The translations under genes and the position numbers were made by a program. 12,862 bases of DNA, from contig JADJZU010000021.1 of NCBI GenBank assembly GCA_016715625.1, positions 1-12,862 on the forward strand. The letters run 5' to 3'. The number at the start of each line of letters is the position of its first letter. Within the stretch, counting starts at the first letter, position 1. Positions 1-8,844 of this stretch are shown here, in pieces. The notes below the pieces were generated by a model. It was not told the DNA's origin, made no database searches, and saw only the letters and a program-made list of their open reading frames with translations. Source of the stretch: Bacteroidota bacterium. Lineage in GTDB: Bacteria; Bacteroidota; Bacteroidia; Chitinophagales; LD1.

Positions 1-223
1 TGGAAGACCGCACGCCTTTGAGGCGATTGAATTTCGTTTCGGATTGAAGGAAAAGGATGTGATTGAATTTATGCGCAGTAATTCTCTGCCTTCCAGTTTT
101 AGAATGTGGCGCAAACGAATGCGAGCCCGCAAAACCAAACATACCGCATTGCGCAATGAAAACGTCAATCGCTTTAAATGCTCCCGACAAAAGGCAAGCG
201 GCAACAAGATTACCAAACGATAA
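1..223 (+). CDS. DUF2805 / TIGR03643 family small protein (3' part)
   Basis: This is the C-terminal part of a small conserved basic protein of unknown function; the start lies before the window. From base 2 the frame reads FEAIEFRFGLKEKDVIEFMR, then SSFRMWRKRMRARKTKH, and ends in RFKCSRQKASGNKITKR with a stop at 221-223. The F-A-I-E-F-FGL block, the SSFRMWRKR block and the final FKCSRQ...GNKI.KR are the hallmarks of the DUF2805/TIGR03643 family, whose members are about 80 residues long. The bases just before (3-17) read EDRTP in a different frame, which is the expected preceding family motif. One base is therefore missing near 16-19, probably in the T run. I recall members lying near cryptochrome/photolyase genes, but none is visible here. 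The family call is firm; the role is unknown. Confidence 0.85.
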   Translation, partial: GRPHAFEAIEFRFGLKEKDVIEFMRSNSLPSSFRMWRKRMRARKTKHTALRNENVNRFKCSRQKASGNKITKR

Positions 224-290
224 CCCTGCAAATCAGGCGTACCAAATAGGGAAGGAACAGAGACAACTGTATGCTAACTACTCCTCGTTT

Positions 291-386
291 TTATGGTGCG
301 GACGGGAGCTTATACATCACGTATCCAAAACCCACCAGCAGATGTAGCATCACAACAGCAAAAGCAATAGTTCCCAACGTGCTCAT
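291..386 (-). CDS. Possible 31-residue single-span membrane peptide
   Basis: A short minus-strand frame starts with ATG at 386-384 and stops at 293-291. It begins MSTLGTIAFAVVMLHLLVGF and continues GYVMYKLPSAP. Residues 4 to about 24 form an uninterrupted hydrophobic stretch long enough for one membrane span, followed by a single Lys and a short Pro-containing tail, as in many tiny bacterial membrane proteins. It sits in an otherwise empty stretch between the DUF2805 gene and the S8 peptidase, convergent with the former. No Shine-Dalgarno sequence precedes the ATG, which is normal in Bacteroidota. I do not recognise a family. The frame is short enough to be chance; the clean membrane-span composition is the only support. 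Confidence 0.35.
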   Translation of the reverse strand: MSTLGTIAFAVVMLHLLVGFGYVMYKLPSAP

Positions 387-443
387 ATTTGAATTTTTGT
401 GTAGCAAAGGGGCGTAACTGTTTCTATATGGCTGATGACTAAT

Positions 444-458
444 GTTACACTCGGTAAC
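444..458. repeat. Short dyad GTTAC-N5-GTAAC upstream of the S8 peptidase
   Basis: A perfect 5-bp inverted repeat (GTTAC at 444-448, GTAAC at 454-458) lies 53 bases before the peptidase ATG. It overlaps TAACTTTC (455-462), which matches five of the six fixed positions of the Bacteroidota -7 element TAnnTTTG. This could be an operator over a promoter, but arms this short also arise by chance. I see no convincing -33 TTTG. Confidence 0.25.
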
Positions 459-511
459 TTTCTATCTGATATAAATCATCTGATTTTGAAGCGTATCCTA
501 TCTTGACGCGC

Positions 512-2741
512 ATGAAAAAGTTTCTCATTGCCTTTGCGCTGTTTGGTGTCTATAGCATCAGCGCGCAACCCACCTCTCCTCGCCTCTCTGCAGCTGCGCA
601 TCAGTATTTTTGGCGAGTGAAAAACGAACCGGCCGAGCGCAATTGGGTATACCCGGGCTATGTACTGCAAAGACAAGATGGCACCAATCTACTCAGCACG
701 TTCTTAAAAGTAGAGGATGGGTTTTCTGAAGATGCCTTACAGGCTTTGGGGGTAAGTAAACACCAGAGCCGGAAACATTTGGACCGCACAAGTTCCTGTA
801 GAGCTTTTCAGGAATTGTCACAACTGAGCGGGCTTCGATATATAGATATGGATGCTCCTGTGGCTCTCCCTCGACTCAGCACGCGCTGCTACACACGTAG
901 ATTCAGTGCATGAAGGAGTTGCGCTGCCGCAGGCCTACACCGGGAAAAATGTAGTGGTGGGCATTATTGATGCCGGATTCGATTACACCCATCCGGTTTT
1001 TTACGACACGGCCTACAATCAATACAGGTAAAAAGTATGGGAACAAAAACGAGCGGCATTCCTCCTGCGGGCTTTCCTATGGAGCTGAATATACCGACTC
1101 CGCTTCCATACACGCAAAGGGATACGATGTAAATGATGGTTCGCATGGAACGCATGTAGCCGGCATTGCGGGTGGCTCGGGCTATGGAGGCGATAGCACG
1201 CATGCAGAATATCGAGGAATGGCCTACAGCAGCGATTTGGTTTTGTAGCTATTTCTCCCTCTTGATTACTGGCTCACCCTTCGGGCATGGCCGATATGCT
1301 CGATGGCGTGCAATACATTTATAATTACGCACAATCGGTCAGCAAGCCCGCTATTGCCAACTTAAGCTGGGGTGGACCCTTGGGTCCGCATGACGGCACC
1401 GGATTGTTTAGCCAGGCGATGGACAATTTGAGTGGTCCCGGAAAAATATTTACGATATCGGCCGGTAACAATGGGACCGGAAAAATTCATTTACAGAAAA
1501 CATTTTCACCCAGCGATATTTCTGTAAACACATTTCTTACGTTCAATGCTTCACTACCCTCTAAAACCAACAGAGTAGATATCTGGGGCGATTCATCCAA
1601 AACGTTCTTTATCAAGTTTATCTTGTATAACAACAACACCTCACCGACAGCACTGTGCAGTTTGGCTTAGATGATTTGACTCACGGCATCACACTACGCG
1701 GTTCTGATGGCGACACTTGCTTCATAACACTCACCTCCTTATCAGAAGAGTTTAACGGCAAGCCGCATATGCTGCTGGATGTCTTCAGTAAAACAAATAA
1801 CCGGCTCTGCATTAACCTGGTGTCTACCGAAGGCACCGTTCATATGTGGCAAGGCTATGTGCTTCGCCACAGCGGTTACTATGCATCATTTACAAAATAC
1901 AACTACAGCTGGGCGGTAGATGGCGACAACGTAATGCAGGTGAGCGATATGGCCTCCACGCGCTCGGCCATCACCGTGGGTGCCTACAATAGCAAAGTAT
2001 TTTTTAGAAATGTTTCGGGGCAAAACATCAATTACTCCGGCTATTCAATCGGTAAGATCGCAGCCTTCAGCAGCCATGGTCCCACCGCAGACGGCCGCAC
2101 CAAGCCCGATATTACCGGGCCCGGTATGGCACTGGCATCGGCTGTAAGAGCAGTAGATTCCGGGTTTATGCCTACAGGTAGCGCGACCACAATTTGGTGA
2201 CATCGTCTTTTGTTTCGCCACGGAATGCAAAAACCTATTCCTATGCCATGCTCCAGGGAACATCCATGAGTAGCCCGGCCGTGGGCGGCATCATTGCGCT
2301 TTTGCTGGAGGCTAACCTTTCGCTTACACCGCAGCAGGTAAAGGATATTCTTGCCACCACCGCCATAGTGGATAGCAGCACCGGCATCATACCAGCACAA
2401 GGGAGCCTACCATGGGGTTATGGAAAGCAAATGCCTATGCTGCTGTGAAAAAGGCACTGGAAACCTCCGGCATATTTCATGAAGCCGGCTTCCATCGCAT
2501 GTATGGCATTCCCAATCCGGGAAGGGGTGTTTACACCATTCAATACCTAAGTGAAACCAGCGGAATCGCCCACCTGACTGCACACAACATACATGGTGAA
2601 GTTTTGCTGCAACAAAAGTTGCAAAGCGAAGCAGGCGTAAATAGGCCACAGATTGATTTGAGCACGCAACCGGCCGGCACCTATGTTGTAAAACTGCAAG
2701 CGGGAACAAAGCAAGCGCTTATCAGAATTATAAAGCAGTAG
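512..2741 (+). CDS. Secreted subtilisin-like (S8) serine peptidase with T9SS sorting domain, frameshifted
   Basis: An extracellular protease of about 743 residues. ATG 512 is chosen over the in-frame TTG at 503 because it gives a clean signal peptide (MKKFLIAFALFGVYSISA, then Q). The S8 triad is visible: Asp in VVVGIIDAGFDYTHP (969-971), His in GSHGTHVAG (1144-1146) and Ser in LQGTSMSSPAV (2263-2265). The oxyanion-hole Asn is in SAGNNG (1467-1469). About 265 codons separate the Asn from the Ser, against about 66 in subtilisin, so a domain of roughly 200 residues is inserted between them. The last 80 residues, from MYGIPNPGRG (2500) to IRIIKQ, are a type A T9SS sorting domain, so export across the outer membrane is expected. 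The frame breaks near 855-875, 1025, 1043, 1075, 1240-1265, 1645, 2195 and 2430. Adding one base to a homopolymer restores family sequence at several of these, for example GYGKANAYAAVKKAL at 2430. The stops are probably sequence errors. Confidence 0.9.
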
Positions 2742-2786
2742 CAGGGCAAGGCTGCATAGAGCCCTTCTTAATTCAGTAGTAGCTGC

Positions 2787-2794
2787 TACATTTG
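2787..2794 (+). promoter_or_regulatory. Candidate -7 promoter element (TACATTTG) for the SCP2-like gene
   Basis: TACATTTG is an exact match to the Bacteroidota -7 consensus TAnnTTTG and lies 37 bases before the SCP2 ATG. No good -33 TTTG is present at the usual spacing, so the call rests on the -7 box alone. Confidence 0.4.
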
Positions 2795-2831
2795 GCGCTT
2801 TATTCATTCACTCAATTAAACAATTCACCAC

Positions 2832-3128
2832 ATGGCTTTTGAAACAATCCTTGCAAATCTGACCGCCAGTGCCAGCAAAGCCGCTGCACTTGGTAAAACA
2901 TTGAAATTCGACCTGGGCGACAACAAAATTTTTTCTGATGGCTCCGGCTCCGGAAATGTTGTTTCCACAGAAGATAAAGATGCCGACTGCACGATTAGCG
3001 TATCGCAAGACGATTTGCTGGGCATGATGACCGGCTCTGTAAACCCAATGATGGCTTTTATGAGCGGCAAGATAAAAGTGCAAGGCGATATGAGTATCGC
3101 CATGAAACTTCAGTCACTTTTAAAGTAA
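2832..3128 (+). CDS. SCP2 sterol-binding-domain family protein
   Basis: An intact 98-residue protein made of a single SCP2-like domain with no signal peptide, so cytoplasmic. The family's features run in order: an amphipathic N-terminal helix (AFETILANLTASASKAAALG), strands with a D-rich turn (LKFDLGDNKIFSDGSGSG), the DADCTISVSQDDLLGMMTG block, and the C-terminal MMAFMSGKIKVQGDMSIAMK helix-strand-helix. The C-terminal 'G-K-[IL]-K-[VI]-x-G-D' motif is diagnostic. SCP2 domains bind fatty acids, acyl-CoA or sterol-like lipids in a hydrophobic tunnel. Stand-alone bacterial copies are thought to carry lipids, but the ligand here is unknown. The gene has its own candidate promoter and ends 12 bases before a strong hairpin terminator, so it is probably monocistronic. 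It shows no frame breaks. Confidence 0.9.
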   Translation: MAFETILANLTASASKAAALGKTLKFDLGDNKIFSDGSGSGNVVSTEDKDADCTISVSQDDLLGMMTGSVNPMMAFMSGKIKVQGDMSIAMKLQSLLK

Positions 3129-3140
3129 GGTTGCTTAAAC

Positions 3141-3179
3141 AAAACTGCGATTTTCGACACAGTCGAAAATCGCAGTTTT
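3141..3179. terminator. Perfect 18-bp hairpin, bidirectional intrinsic terminator
   Basis: Arms 3141-3158 (AAAACTGCGATTTTCGAC) and 3162-3179 are perfect reverse complements around a 3-nt ACA loop. The outer ends are A4 and T4, so each strand ends in a short U tract. The hairpin lies 12 bases after the SCP2 stop and 39 bases beyond the stop of the convergent amidase, and it can end transcription from both sides. Confidence 0.85.
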
Positions 3180-3217
3180 ATGTACAGCATACATGTTTTT
3201 TAGCGCGAAATGCTGCT

Positions 3218-4646
3218 TTATCTGCCTGCTACTTGCATGCTATGCAGTAATCTCCAGGGCTTCGCTTCCTCCAGTTCATAAGCCAGTTCAAGCAAACGCT
3301 GGTCTAAGCCAAATGGTGCAGACAGTTGCACAGCTACGGGCATTCCATTTTCAGTTTTACCCATAGGCAATGAAATAGCCGGAGAGCCGGTAATATTTTG
3401 CAAACCGCAGTAAGTGGCAAAATCTACTGCTCTCTTAGAAACCACTTCGTATGAAAGATCGGGAGAAAAATGTCCTATCTCCGGGGTAGTGTGCGCCAGC
3501 ACGGGACTCATGATAATATCGTATGACTCAAAAAGTTTTTCGGTCTCGGCACCCACCGCGCGCGCTTTTTATGCTGTTTGGCAATTTGAGTTTATTGTTC
3601 TTGAATTTATAGCTAAGTCCCAAAGCAATGGTTCCAGCACCTCATGATTCACTTTTGCACCTAACACCAACCGGCCATGATGGCTAACCATATAAGCCAG
3701 AAATCCGTAGTATAAAAGGTAGTGTTCGGTCATGGTATCTACATCATTGGCAATGGTATTTGATCTACCGTGTGCCCGAGCGATTGAAGCAATTCTGCTG
3801 TTTCCTTCTGCACCCGATAAGTGTCTGCATCCTGATTTCCTCCTTTTCCAACTGCCGGATTTTCAAAAAAAACAACACGTAGTCTTTTCTTTGAATGGTG
3901 GGTTACATGCCCCAGTTTGGGAGGTCAGGATTGCTGTAAAATTTTTCTGCCGAGGCAAAAAGGCTGCGGTGTCGCGGACAGTTCTTGTCACCACTCCTTC
4001 ATATACAATTTGCAATGGCATTAACTGTGAACCGTCCATAGGCACCAACCGATGGCGTGTTGGTTTTAATCCAACCAATCCGCAACAAGCTGCAGGAATA
4101 CGGATGGAACCGGCTCCATCATTAGCGGTGGCAATGGGTACTACACCGCTCGCCACCAAGGCAGCCGAACCAGAAGAAGATCCACCGGTAGTGTAATCGG
4201 TATTCCACGGATTGCGAGTAATACCCCACCGTTCATTCTCTGTGCTGCATATCAAACCAAATTCCGGCAAAGTGCTCTTTCCCAAATTATTGAGTACCTG
4301 TAGATAGAAATTGATTCACAAATCGGCTGTTAGTCTTTGCAATTTTTGCTTTAAAAGAGCCGGTGCCTAATTGGGTGGGATAGCCTTTTATGTTTTCATT
4401 ATCCTTGATAAATGCCGGCACTCCGTATAAAGCACCACTTTTTACGAGTGTATCATACTTACGAGCATCATCATACGTTTTTATAGCAATAGCGTTCAAA
4501 TCACTGTTCGCCTTTTCGGCACGTGCTATGGCCGCTTCGGTTACCTCCTGTACGGTTACTTCCTTTTTTGCAATAGCTTCAGCCGTAGCTACAGCGTCCA
4601 TGTTTCCTAATGCATCATTGGTGAATGCGCTGATTACTTTTCCCAT
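3218..4646 (-). CDS. Amidase-signature family hydrolase, frameshifted
   Basis: A cytoplasmic amide hydrolase of about 480 residues; the sequence does not reveal the substrate. ATG 4646-4644 opens MGKVISAFTNDALGNMDAVA, with no signal peptide. The Ser-cisSer-Lys triad is visible. Lys is in VPAFIKDNENIKG (4406-4404), the cis-Ser lies in YTTGGSSSGSAALV (Ser run 4180-4172), and the nucleophile is the Ser of DGAGSIRIPAACCGLVGLKP (4108-4106). The C-terminal part, YDIIMSPVLAHTTPEIGHF and then GLQNITGSPAISLPMGKTENG, is also standard for the family. The frame breaks near 4290, 3880, 3755 and 3600-3630. Reading through recovers family-like text such as LRVVFFENPAVGKGGNQDAD and DTMTEHYLLYYGFLAYM. The gene converges on the SCP2-like gene and is divergent from the alpha/beta hydrolase. 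Glutamyl-tRNA amidotransferase GatA is less likely because no gatB or gatC lies nearby. Confidence 0.88.
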
Positions 4647-4690
4647 AGTTATAAAATGGTGTTTAAAATTGGAAAACTAACACTTAGATT

Positions 4691-4723
4691 TTGATTTGGT
4701 TAAAAAATGAAGAACCAAATCAA
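4691..4723. repeat. 11-bp perfect inverted repeat between divergent amidase and hydrolase genes
   Basis: TTGATTTGGTT (4691-4701) and AACCAAATCAA (4713-4723) are exact reverse complements separated by 11 bases. The centre lies 61 bases from the amidase ATG and 64 bases from the hydrolase ATG, almost midway in the divergent intergenic region. This is the expected position of an operator for a dimeric regulator or of a 5' leader hairpin. There is no long T tract after either arm, so a terminator is unlikely. Confidence 0.55.
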
Positions 4724-4770
4724 TACTTGTGCTGTTTTAATGTTTAATTCGAATAAAATACAACCAAGCT

Positions 4771-6215
4771 ATGAAACACATTTTTTACGCAGCATTCTCC
4801 TTATTTACATTCATGGGCACCGCTAATGCGCAGCTGGTATCCTACACCTTGCAGCAGAGCTTTACCGCGCAGCAACTGGATCGCTTTTTAAACACTACCG
4901 GTTTTTCTTTTGCCGATTGCTCCGCAATATGACATTGATGTGTATCAGGTGATTTACAAAACTCCTACAAGCATATCGACTCGCTGGTGAATGTATCGGG
5001 CATTGTGGTGATGCCTAAAAATACACCCTGCCCCAGTGCCTTAGGATGTTATGCTCTGCGGCACGTTTACCATGGAAGACTGCAGGTGCCCAGCTACGAA
5101 GGACCCGGAAAGACCCATCGGATTTTTCTTTGCCGGACTAGGTGGCGTGGTAACAGCTATGCCGGATGAACTGGGATTAGCGACAGTGACAGCATATTAA
5201 TTCACCCGTATATTAACGCTTTTCACCCGGACATGCCTCAGTAAATATTATGCGTGCTGCGCGCCAACTGGCCGACACCCTGGGCGTTGCGCTCAACGGG
5301 CAAGTAATGCTCACCGGCTATTCTCAGGGTGGCTACACTACGATGGCCACACACAAGTTAATTCAGGAAAACTATGCATCGGAATTCAACGTGGTAGCCA
5401 GCGCTCCTATGTCGGGGCCATATGATCTGAAAAAAACCATGGTGGATGTCATGCTTTCCAACGCTCCCTTTGCAGCGCCCAGTTATCTGCCTTATTTATT
5501 GCTGGGCTACCACTCGGTGTATCCATCCCTGCAGCAATTATTTCCTACTCCATCCAGTATTTTCAAAAGCCCCTACGACAGTATTCTGCCACCGTTATAT
5601 TACAGCAAAAACTATTCAACCGGATACATTGACCAATTTTGCAATCCGGTGCCTCGCAACATGATTATTGATTCTGTTATTGATGCTTTTGCCAATGATA
5701 CTTTACATCCGCTCCGACTCATATTGGCCGAAAACGATTTATTAGGATGGGCTCCACAGGCACCTGTAAAAATTGCTTACTGCACGGGAGATATGCAAGT
5801 AAACTATCTGAATGGAGTGCGGGCTGATTCTGCCTGGAATGCAAATGGTGCTCCGGATGTCACTTCTCAAAACTTTGGCAATCTGGACCACGGACCTTGT
5901 GTTGAACCGGCACTTACATCAGCTGCACTTTATTTGTTGGGCAAAGTAGCAGGCTGCACCGGCATCGCGGAGTCTGGTAATGCTATTGCGTTCCGAATGT
6001 ATCCCAACCCTGCTTCCGGTTTATTGAACATTACTAAAGAAGAAGGCGTGTTTACAATGACCATCGCAGACCTCCATGGACGCACGGTATATAGCCGAGA
6101 GCTATGGCTGGAAAAGGAAACAGTGGATCTTCAAGGATACGCTCCGGGCGTTTACTCCATACAACTCACCGACACTCAAGGGCGGATGGCTCACAAAAAA
6201 CTGGTGGTGCAGTAG
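4771..6215 (+). CDS. Secreted alpha/beta hydrolase (lipase/esterase-like) with T9SS sorting domain, frameshifted
   Basis: An extracellular serine hydrolase of about 481 residues. ATG 4771 begins a signal peptide, MKHIFYAAFSLFTFMGTANA, then Q. The core shows the oxyanion-side HGTF-like segment (near 5060-5080), an AMPDELGLGDSDS-like strand (near 5160-5190) and the nucleophile Ser in MLTGYSQGGYTTM (5322-5324). The likely acid Asp is in IAYCTGDMQVNY and the likely His in LDHGPCVEPAL (near 5885-5910). This arrangement matches secreted polyester/lipase-type hydrolases; the substrate cannot be read. From FRMYPNPASG (5991) to LVVQ the protein ends in a type A T9SS sorting domain. The 3' two-thirds (from 5250) is clean. 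The 5' third breaks near 4915, 4965, 5060-5090, 5180 and 5230, where adding one C restores FHPGHASVNIMRAARQLAD. The gene is convergent with the serine hydrolase, 20 bases from its stop. Confidence 0.85.
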
Positions 6216-6235
6216 TTAAAGAAACGCTTTACAAT

Positions 6236-7377
6236 TTACCGAACCAACTTCAACACTTCATCCACCACCACGTGAAAATCTTCGGTGTGGTTTTGGCCAT
6301 CTTGTGGCGGGATGCGTTCGTGACCGAGCCTGACTATGATGGTATGAAATTCCGGTATAGTTATAATGTATTGACCTAAAATACCGCGCTGGTAAAAGAC
6401 TTGAGTGCCGTGGCTGTCGTCTAACCAGAAGGAATAGCCATAATGTGGCACCAATGCCGGTGAAGTGGCTAAACGAACAAACGCGCTATCCAGTATTTGC
6501 GTTTCATTCCAGCGCCCCATGTGTAGCATCATTTTCCCAAAGCGGGCAAAGTCGCGGGCATTAGAATTAAAACAGCAATAGGCCAGTTCCATCCCTTTCT
6601 CATCGGTGTGTGCCACTGCGCAGCATGTTCTGCCTGCAACGGTTTCCACAACCAATCTGAAGCAAGCGAGGAAAGCGATTGGCCGGTAACCTTCGTCACA
6701 CACATGCCCAGCAATTGTGTGGAACCACTTTGGTAGTTGTACACTTTTCCGGGTTGATTCACAATGGGTAAACCGAGCAATAATTTATTTACATCATTGC
6801 CATAATAAGCCTTGGCTGTAACACTGAAAGGGTCTTTATATTTTTCATCCCAATCTAAGCCGGAACTCATGGTAGATAGATGCCAAAGCTCCAGACTATC
6901 GGCATAAGGGCCGGTTAGTTCGGGCAATATTGTTTTCACTTTCTGATTCCAGTCTTTTAAAAATCCTTTTTGAATAGCTACCTGTGCCAGCATGGTGGTA
7001 ATACTCTTGGCCATGGAAAATGAATTGGAACGCGAGCTATCGGTGTAGTTGTCCCAATATTGTTCGCACAAAATACTATCCTCTTTGAGGACCAGAAAAG
7101 CAACTGTTTTTGTTTTCTCCAGCATAGCGGTAAGTGGAGCACTAAGTGGCTGTTGATTATACGCAGCATGAAGCGGCCACTCTTCATACGTAGCTGGTGC
7201 ATCAATAGTATGCGTATCAAAAAAGCGGGCATCGCCTATACTGGCCGAATTATAGCCATGCAAGTAAGACGCCCACAGTCCTTTCATCAAATAGCCATTG
7301 CCGGTGGAATAGGCTATCAATACCAGTAAAACGATCAGAAGTGTAAAGCCTGCGAGGAAGCGAATAAGTTTTTTCAT
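6236..7377 (-). CDS. Beta-lactamase-fold serine hydrolase, N-terminal membrane anchor, one frameshift
   Basis: A penicillin-binding-protein-like / class C beta-lactamase-fold hydrolase of about 380 residues. The chosen start is ATG 7377-7375 (MKKLIRFLAG), directly followed by a hydrophobic span (residues 8-23) acting as an uncleaved anchor or signal, so the catalytic part is periplasmic. An upstream in-frame ATG at 7473 would add 32 polar residues before the signal and is unlikely. The SxxK motif is S121-M-A-K124 (Ser codon 7017-7015), and the Y-x-S/N motif lies in KVYNYQSGSTQ around residues 213-217. The C-terminal GYSFWLDDSHGTQ and YQRGILGQYIITIPE correspond to the third-motif strand region. 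A frame change near 6605-6625 (QWHT to DEKGMELAYC) splits the protein. True beta-lactamases are a minority in this superfamily, so an esterase or peptidase role is as likely as any. No cognate partner gene is visible. Confidence 0.87.
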
Positions 7378-7559
7378 GAGATGGAGATTGTAAGTGCTAA
7401 TGTATGTTTTTTGCTCCGTGGGATTCTTTATCCTTTCACTGGATTTAATCAGCTCATACACCACGAATTCCATTCACTCGCTGCTTCTAGTAATCTACTT
7501 GTTATGCGCCTTATGCCGCATCCTGCAATTTCTTCTACCTTGCGCGCTCAACATTATAT

Positions 7560-8843
7560 ATGAAATTCGAAGATTTAAACCTGATACCCCCAATTTTAAA
7601 AGCCCTTGCACACGAAGGCTACACACAGCCCACCCCCATCCAAGAGCAGTCTATACCCATTGTATTGGAAGGAACCGACTTACTGGGTTGCGCACAAACA
7701 GGAACTGGCAAAACAGCCGCCTTTGCCATCCCTATTCTTCAATTACTGAACAGCAGACCAATAAGCGAAAGAGGCAAGCGGCCTATCCGAAATTTAATTC
7801 TTACTCCTACTCGCGAACTGGCAATTCAGATTGGAGAAAGTTTTGCCGCCTATGGCAAAAACTTAACGCTTCGCCACACTGTCATTTTCGGAGGTGTGCC
7901 ACAAGGTGCACAAACGCGCGCATTACAGCACGGTATTGATATTCTGATTGCCACACCCGGGCGCTTACTGGATTTGATGAGCCAAGGATTTATTCACCTT
8001 AACCAAATAGAAATTTTTGTACTGGATGAGGCTGACCGCATGTTGGATATGGGTTTTATAAACGATGTGAAAAAAGTAATTGCCAAACTACCCGCCAAAA
8101 GACAAACACTTTTCTTTTCGGCTACCATGCCTGGCGAAATTCAACAGTTATCTAATTCCATTTTGAAGCACCCTAAAAAAGTAGAAGTAACACCGATATC
8201 CTCTACAGCCAATACGATTACGCAGTCCATCTACATGGTGGAGAAAAAAGACAAGCGCGACCTGTTGCAACATCTGTTGAAAGATAAATCAATACGTTCT
8301 GCCTTGGTATTTACCCGCACCAAACATGGAGCCGATAAAGTAGTGAAAGACCTGGTAAGAGCCGGCATACAAGCCGAAGCCATTCACGGCAATAAATCGC
8401 AAAATGCCCGTCAGCGTGCGTTGGGAAATTTTAAATCGGGCAGTACGCGTGTGCTGGTGGCCACCGATATCGCGGCAAGGGGTATTGATGTAGAAAACCT
8501 ATCGCATGTTATCAATTATGAGCTACCCAACGTGCCCGAAACGTATGTGCACCGAATAGGCAGAACCGGCCGTGCAGGAGCTTCCGGCATTGCATTCTCA
8601 TTCTGTGACGAGGAGGAAAAGGAATATCTGCGCGACATCCAAAAACTGATTGGCAAAACGCTTAACATAGTGATAGAACATCCTTATCCAATGGCCAATA
8701 TCAGTCTGGAAAAATGGAGCGCCCCGAAGGTAGCGGTTCCTGCAAACCAAAACAGACCCCAGCAAAAACCAACCCACAAAAAGAAATATTGGGGTAATAA
8801 AGGAGGCCAGAAATCAAACGCAGGATTATCAAAAAACAAATAG
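7560..8843 (+). CDS. DEAD-box ATP-dependent RNA helicase, RhlE-like
   Basis: An intact 427-residue cytoplasmic RNA helicase that uses ATP to unwind short RNA duplexes, typically in ribosome assembly or RNA decay. All family motifs are present in order: Q motif (GYTQPTPIQ, Gln28), I (AQTGTGKT, 45-52), Ia (PTRELA), Ib (TPGR), II (DEAD, 156-159), III (SAT, 187-189), IV (ALVFTRT), V (ATDIAARGID, 301-310) and VI (HRIGRTGR, 331-338). The last 40 residues are a basic, Gln/Lys/Asn-rich tail, a common RNA-binding extension. Length and tail suggest the RhlE subgroup, but subgroup assignment needs a tree, so no symbol is given. ATG 7560 gives the usual start MKFEDLNL. The stop is 1 base from the convergent acyltransferase stop, with no hairpin between, so the transcripts may overlap. 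Confidence 0.96.
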   Translation: MKFEDLNLIPPILKALAHEGYTQPTPIQEQSIPIVLEGTDLLGCAQTGTGKTAAFAIPILQLLNSRPISERGKRPIRNLILTPTRELAIQIGESFAAYGKNLTLRHTVIFGGVPQGAQTRALQHGIDILIATPGRLLDLMSQGFIHLNQIEIFVLDEADRMLDMGFINDVKKVIAKLPAKRQTLFFSATMPGEIQQLSNSILKHPKKVEVTPISSTANTITQSIYMVEKKDKRDLLQHLLKDKSIRSALVFTRTKHGADKVVKDLVRAGIQAEAIHGNKSQNARQRALGNFKSGSTRVLVATDIAARGIDVENLSHVINYELPNVPETYVHRIGRTGRAGASGIAFSFCDEEEKEYLRDIQKLIGKTLNIVIEHPYPMANISLEKWSAPKVAVPANQNRPQQKPTHKKKYWGNKGGQKSNAGLSKNK

Positions 8844-8844
8844 G

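Noticed and set aside
503..511. TTG at 503 as the start of the S8 peptidase
   Set aside because: ATG at 512 directly begins a standard signal peptide (MKKFL...), and no ribosome-binding site favours the TTG.
512..2741. Programmed frameshifting or a true pseudogene in the S8 peptidase
   Set aside because: There are too many breaks, in both directions and spread over several genes, with all catalytic residues kept; this fits sequence error better than recoding or decay.
2742..2786. Possible weak terminator (AAGGCT...AGCCCTT) after the S8 peptidase
   Set aside because: The stem is 6 to 7 bp with a bulge and is not followed by a T tract; not convincing.
3414..4196. Plus-strand open frames across the amidase region (such as 3732-4196)
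   Set aside because: They are antisense to recognisable amidase motifs (GGSSSGS, GSIRIPA) and have no protein-family features.
7378..7473. Upstream ATG at 7473 as the start of the serine hydrolase
   Set aside because: It would put 32 polar residues before the hydrophobic signal/anchor; MKKLIRFLAG at 7377 is the normal signal start.
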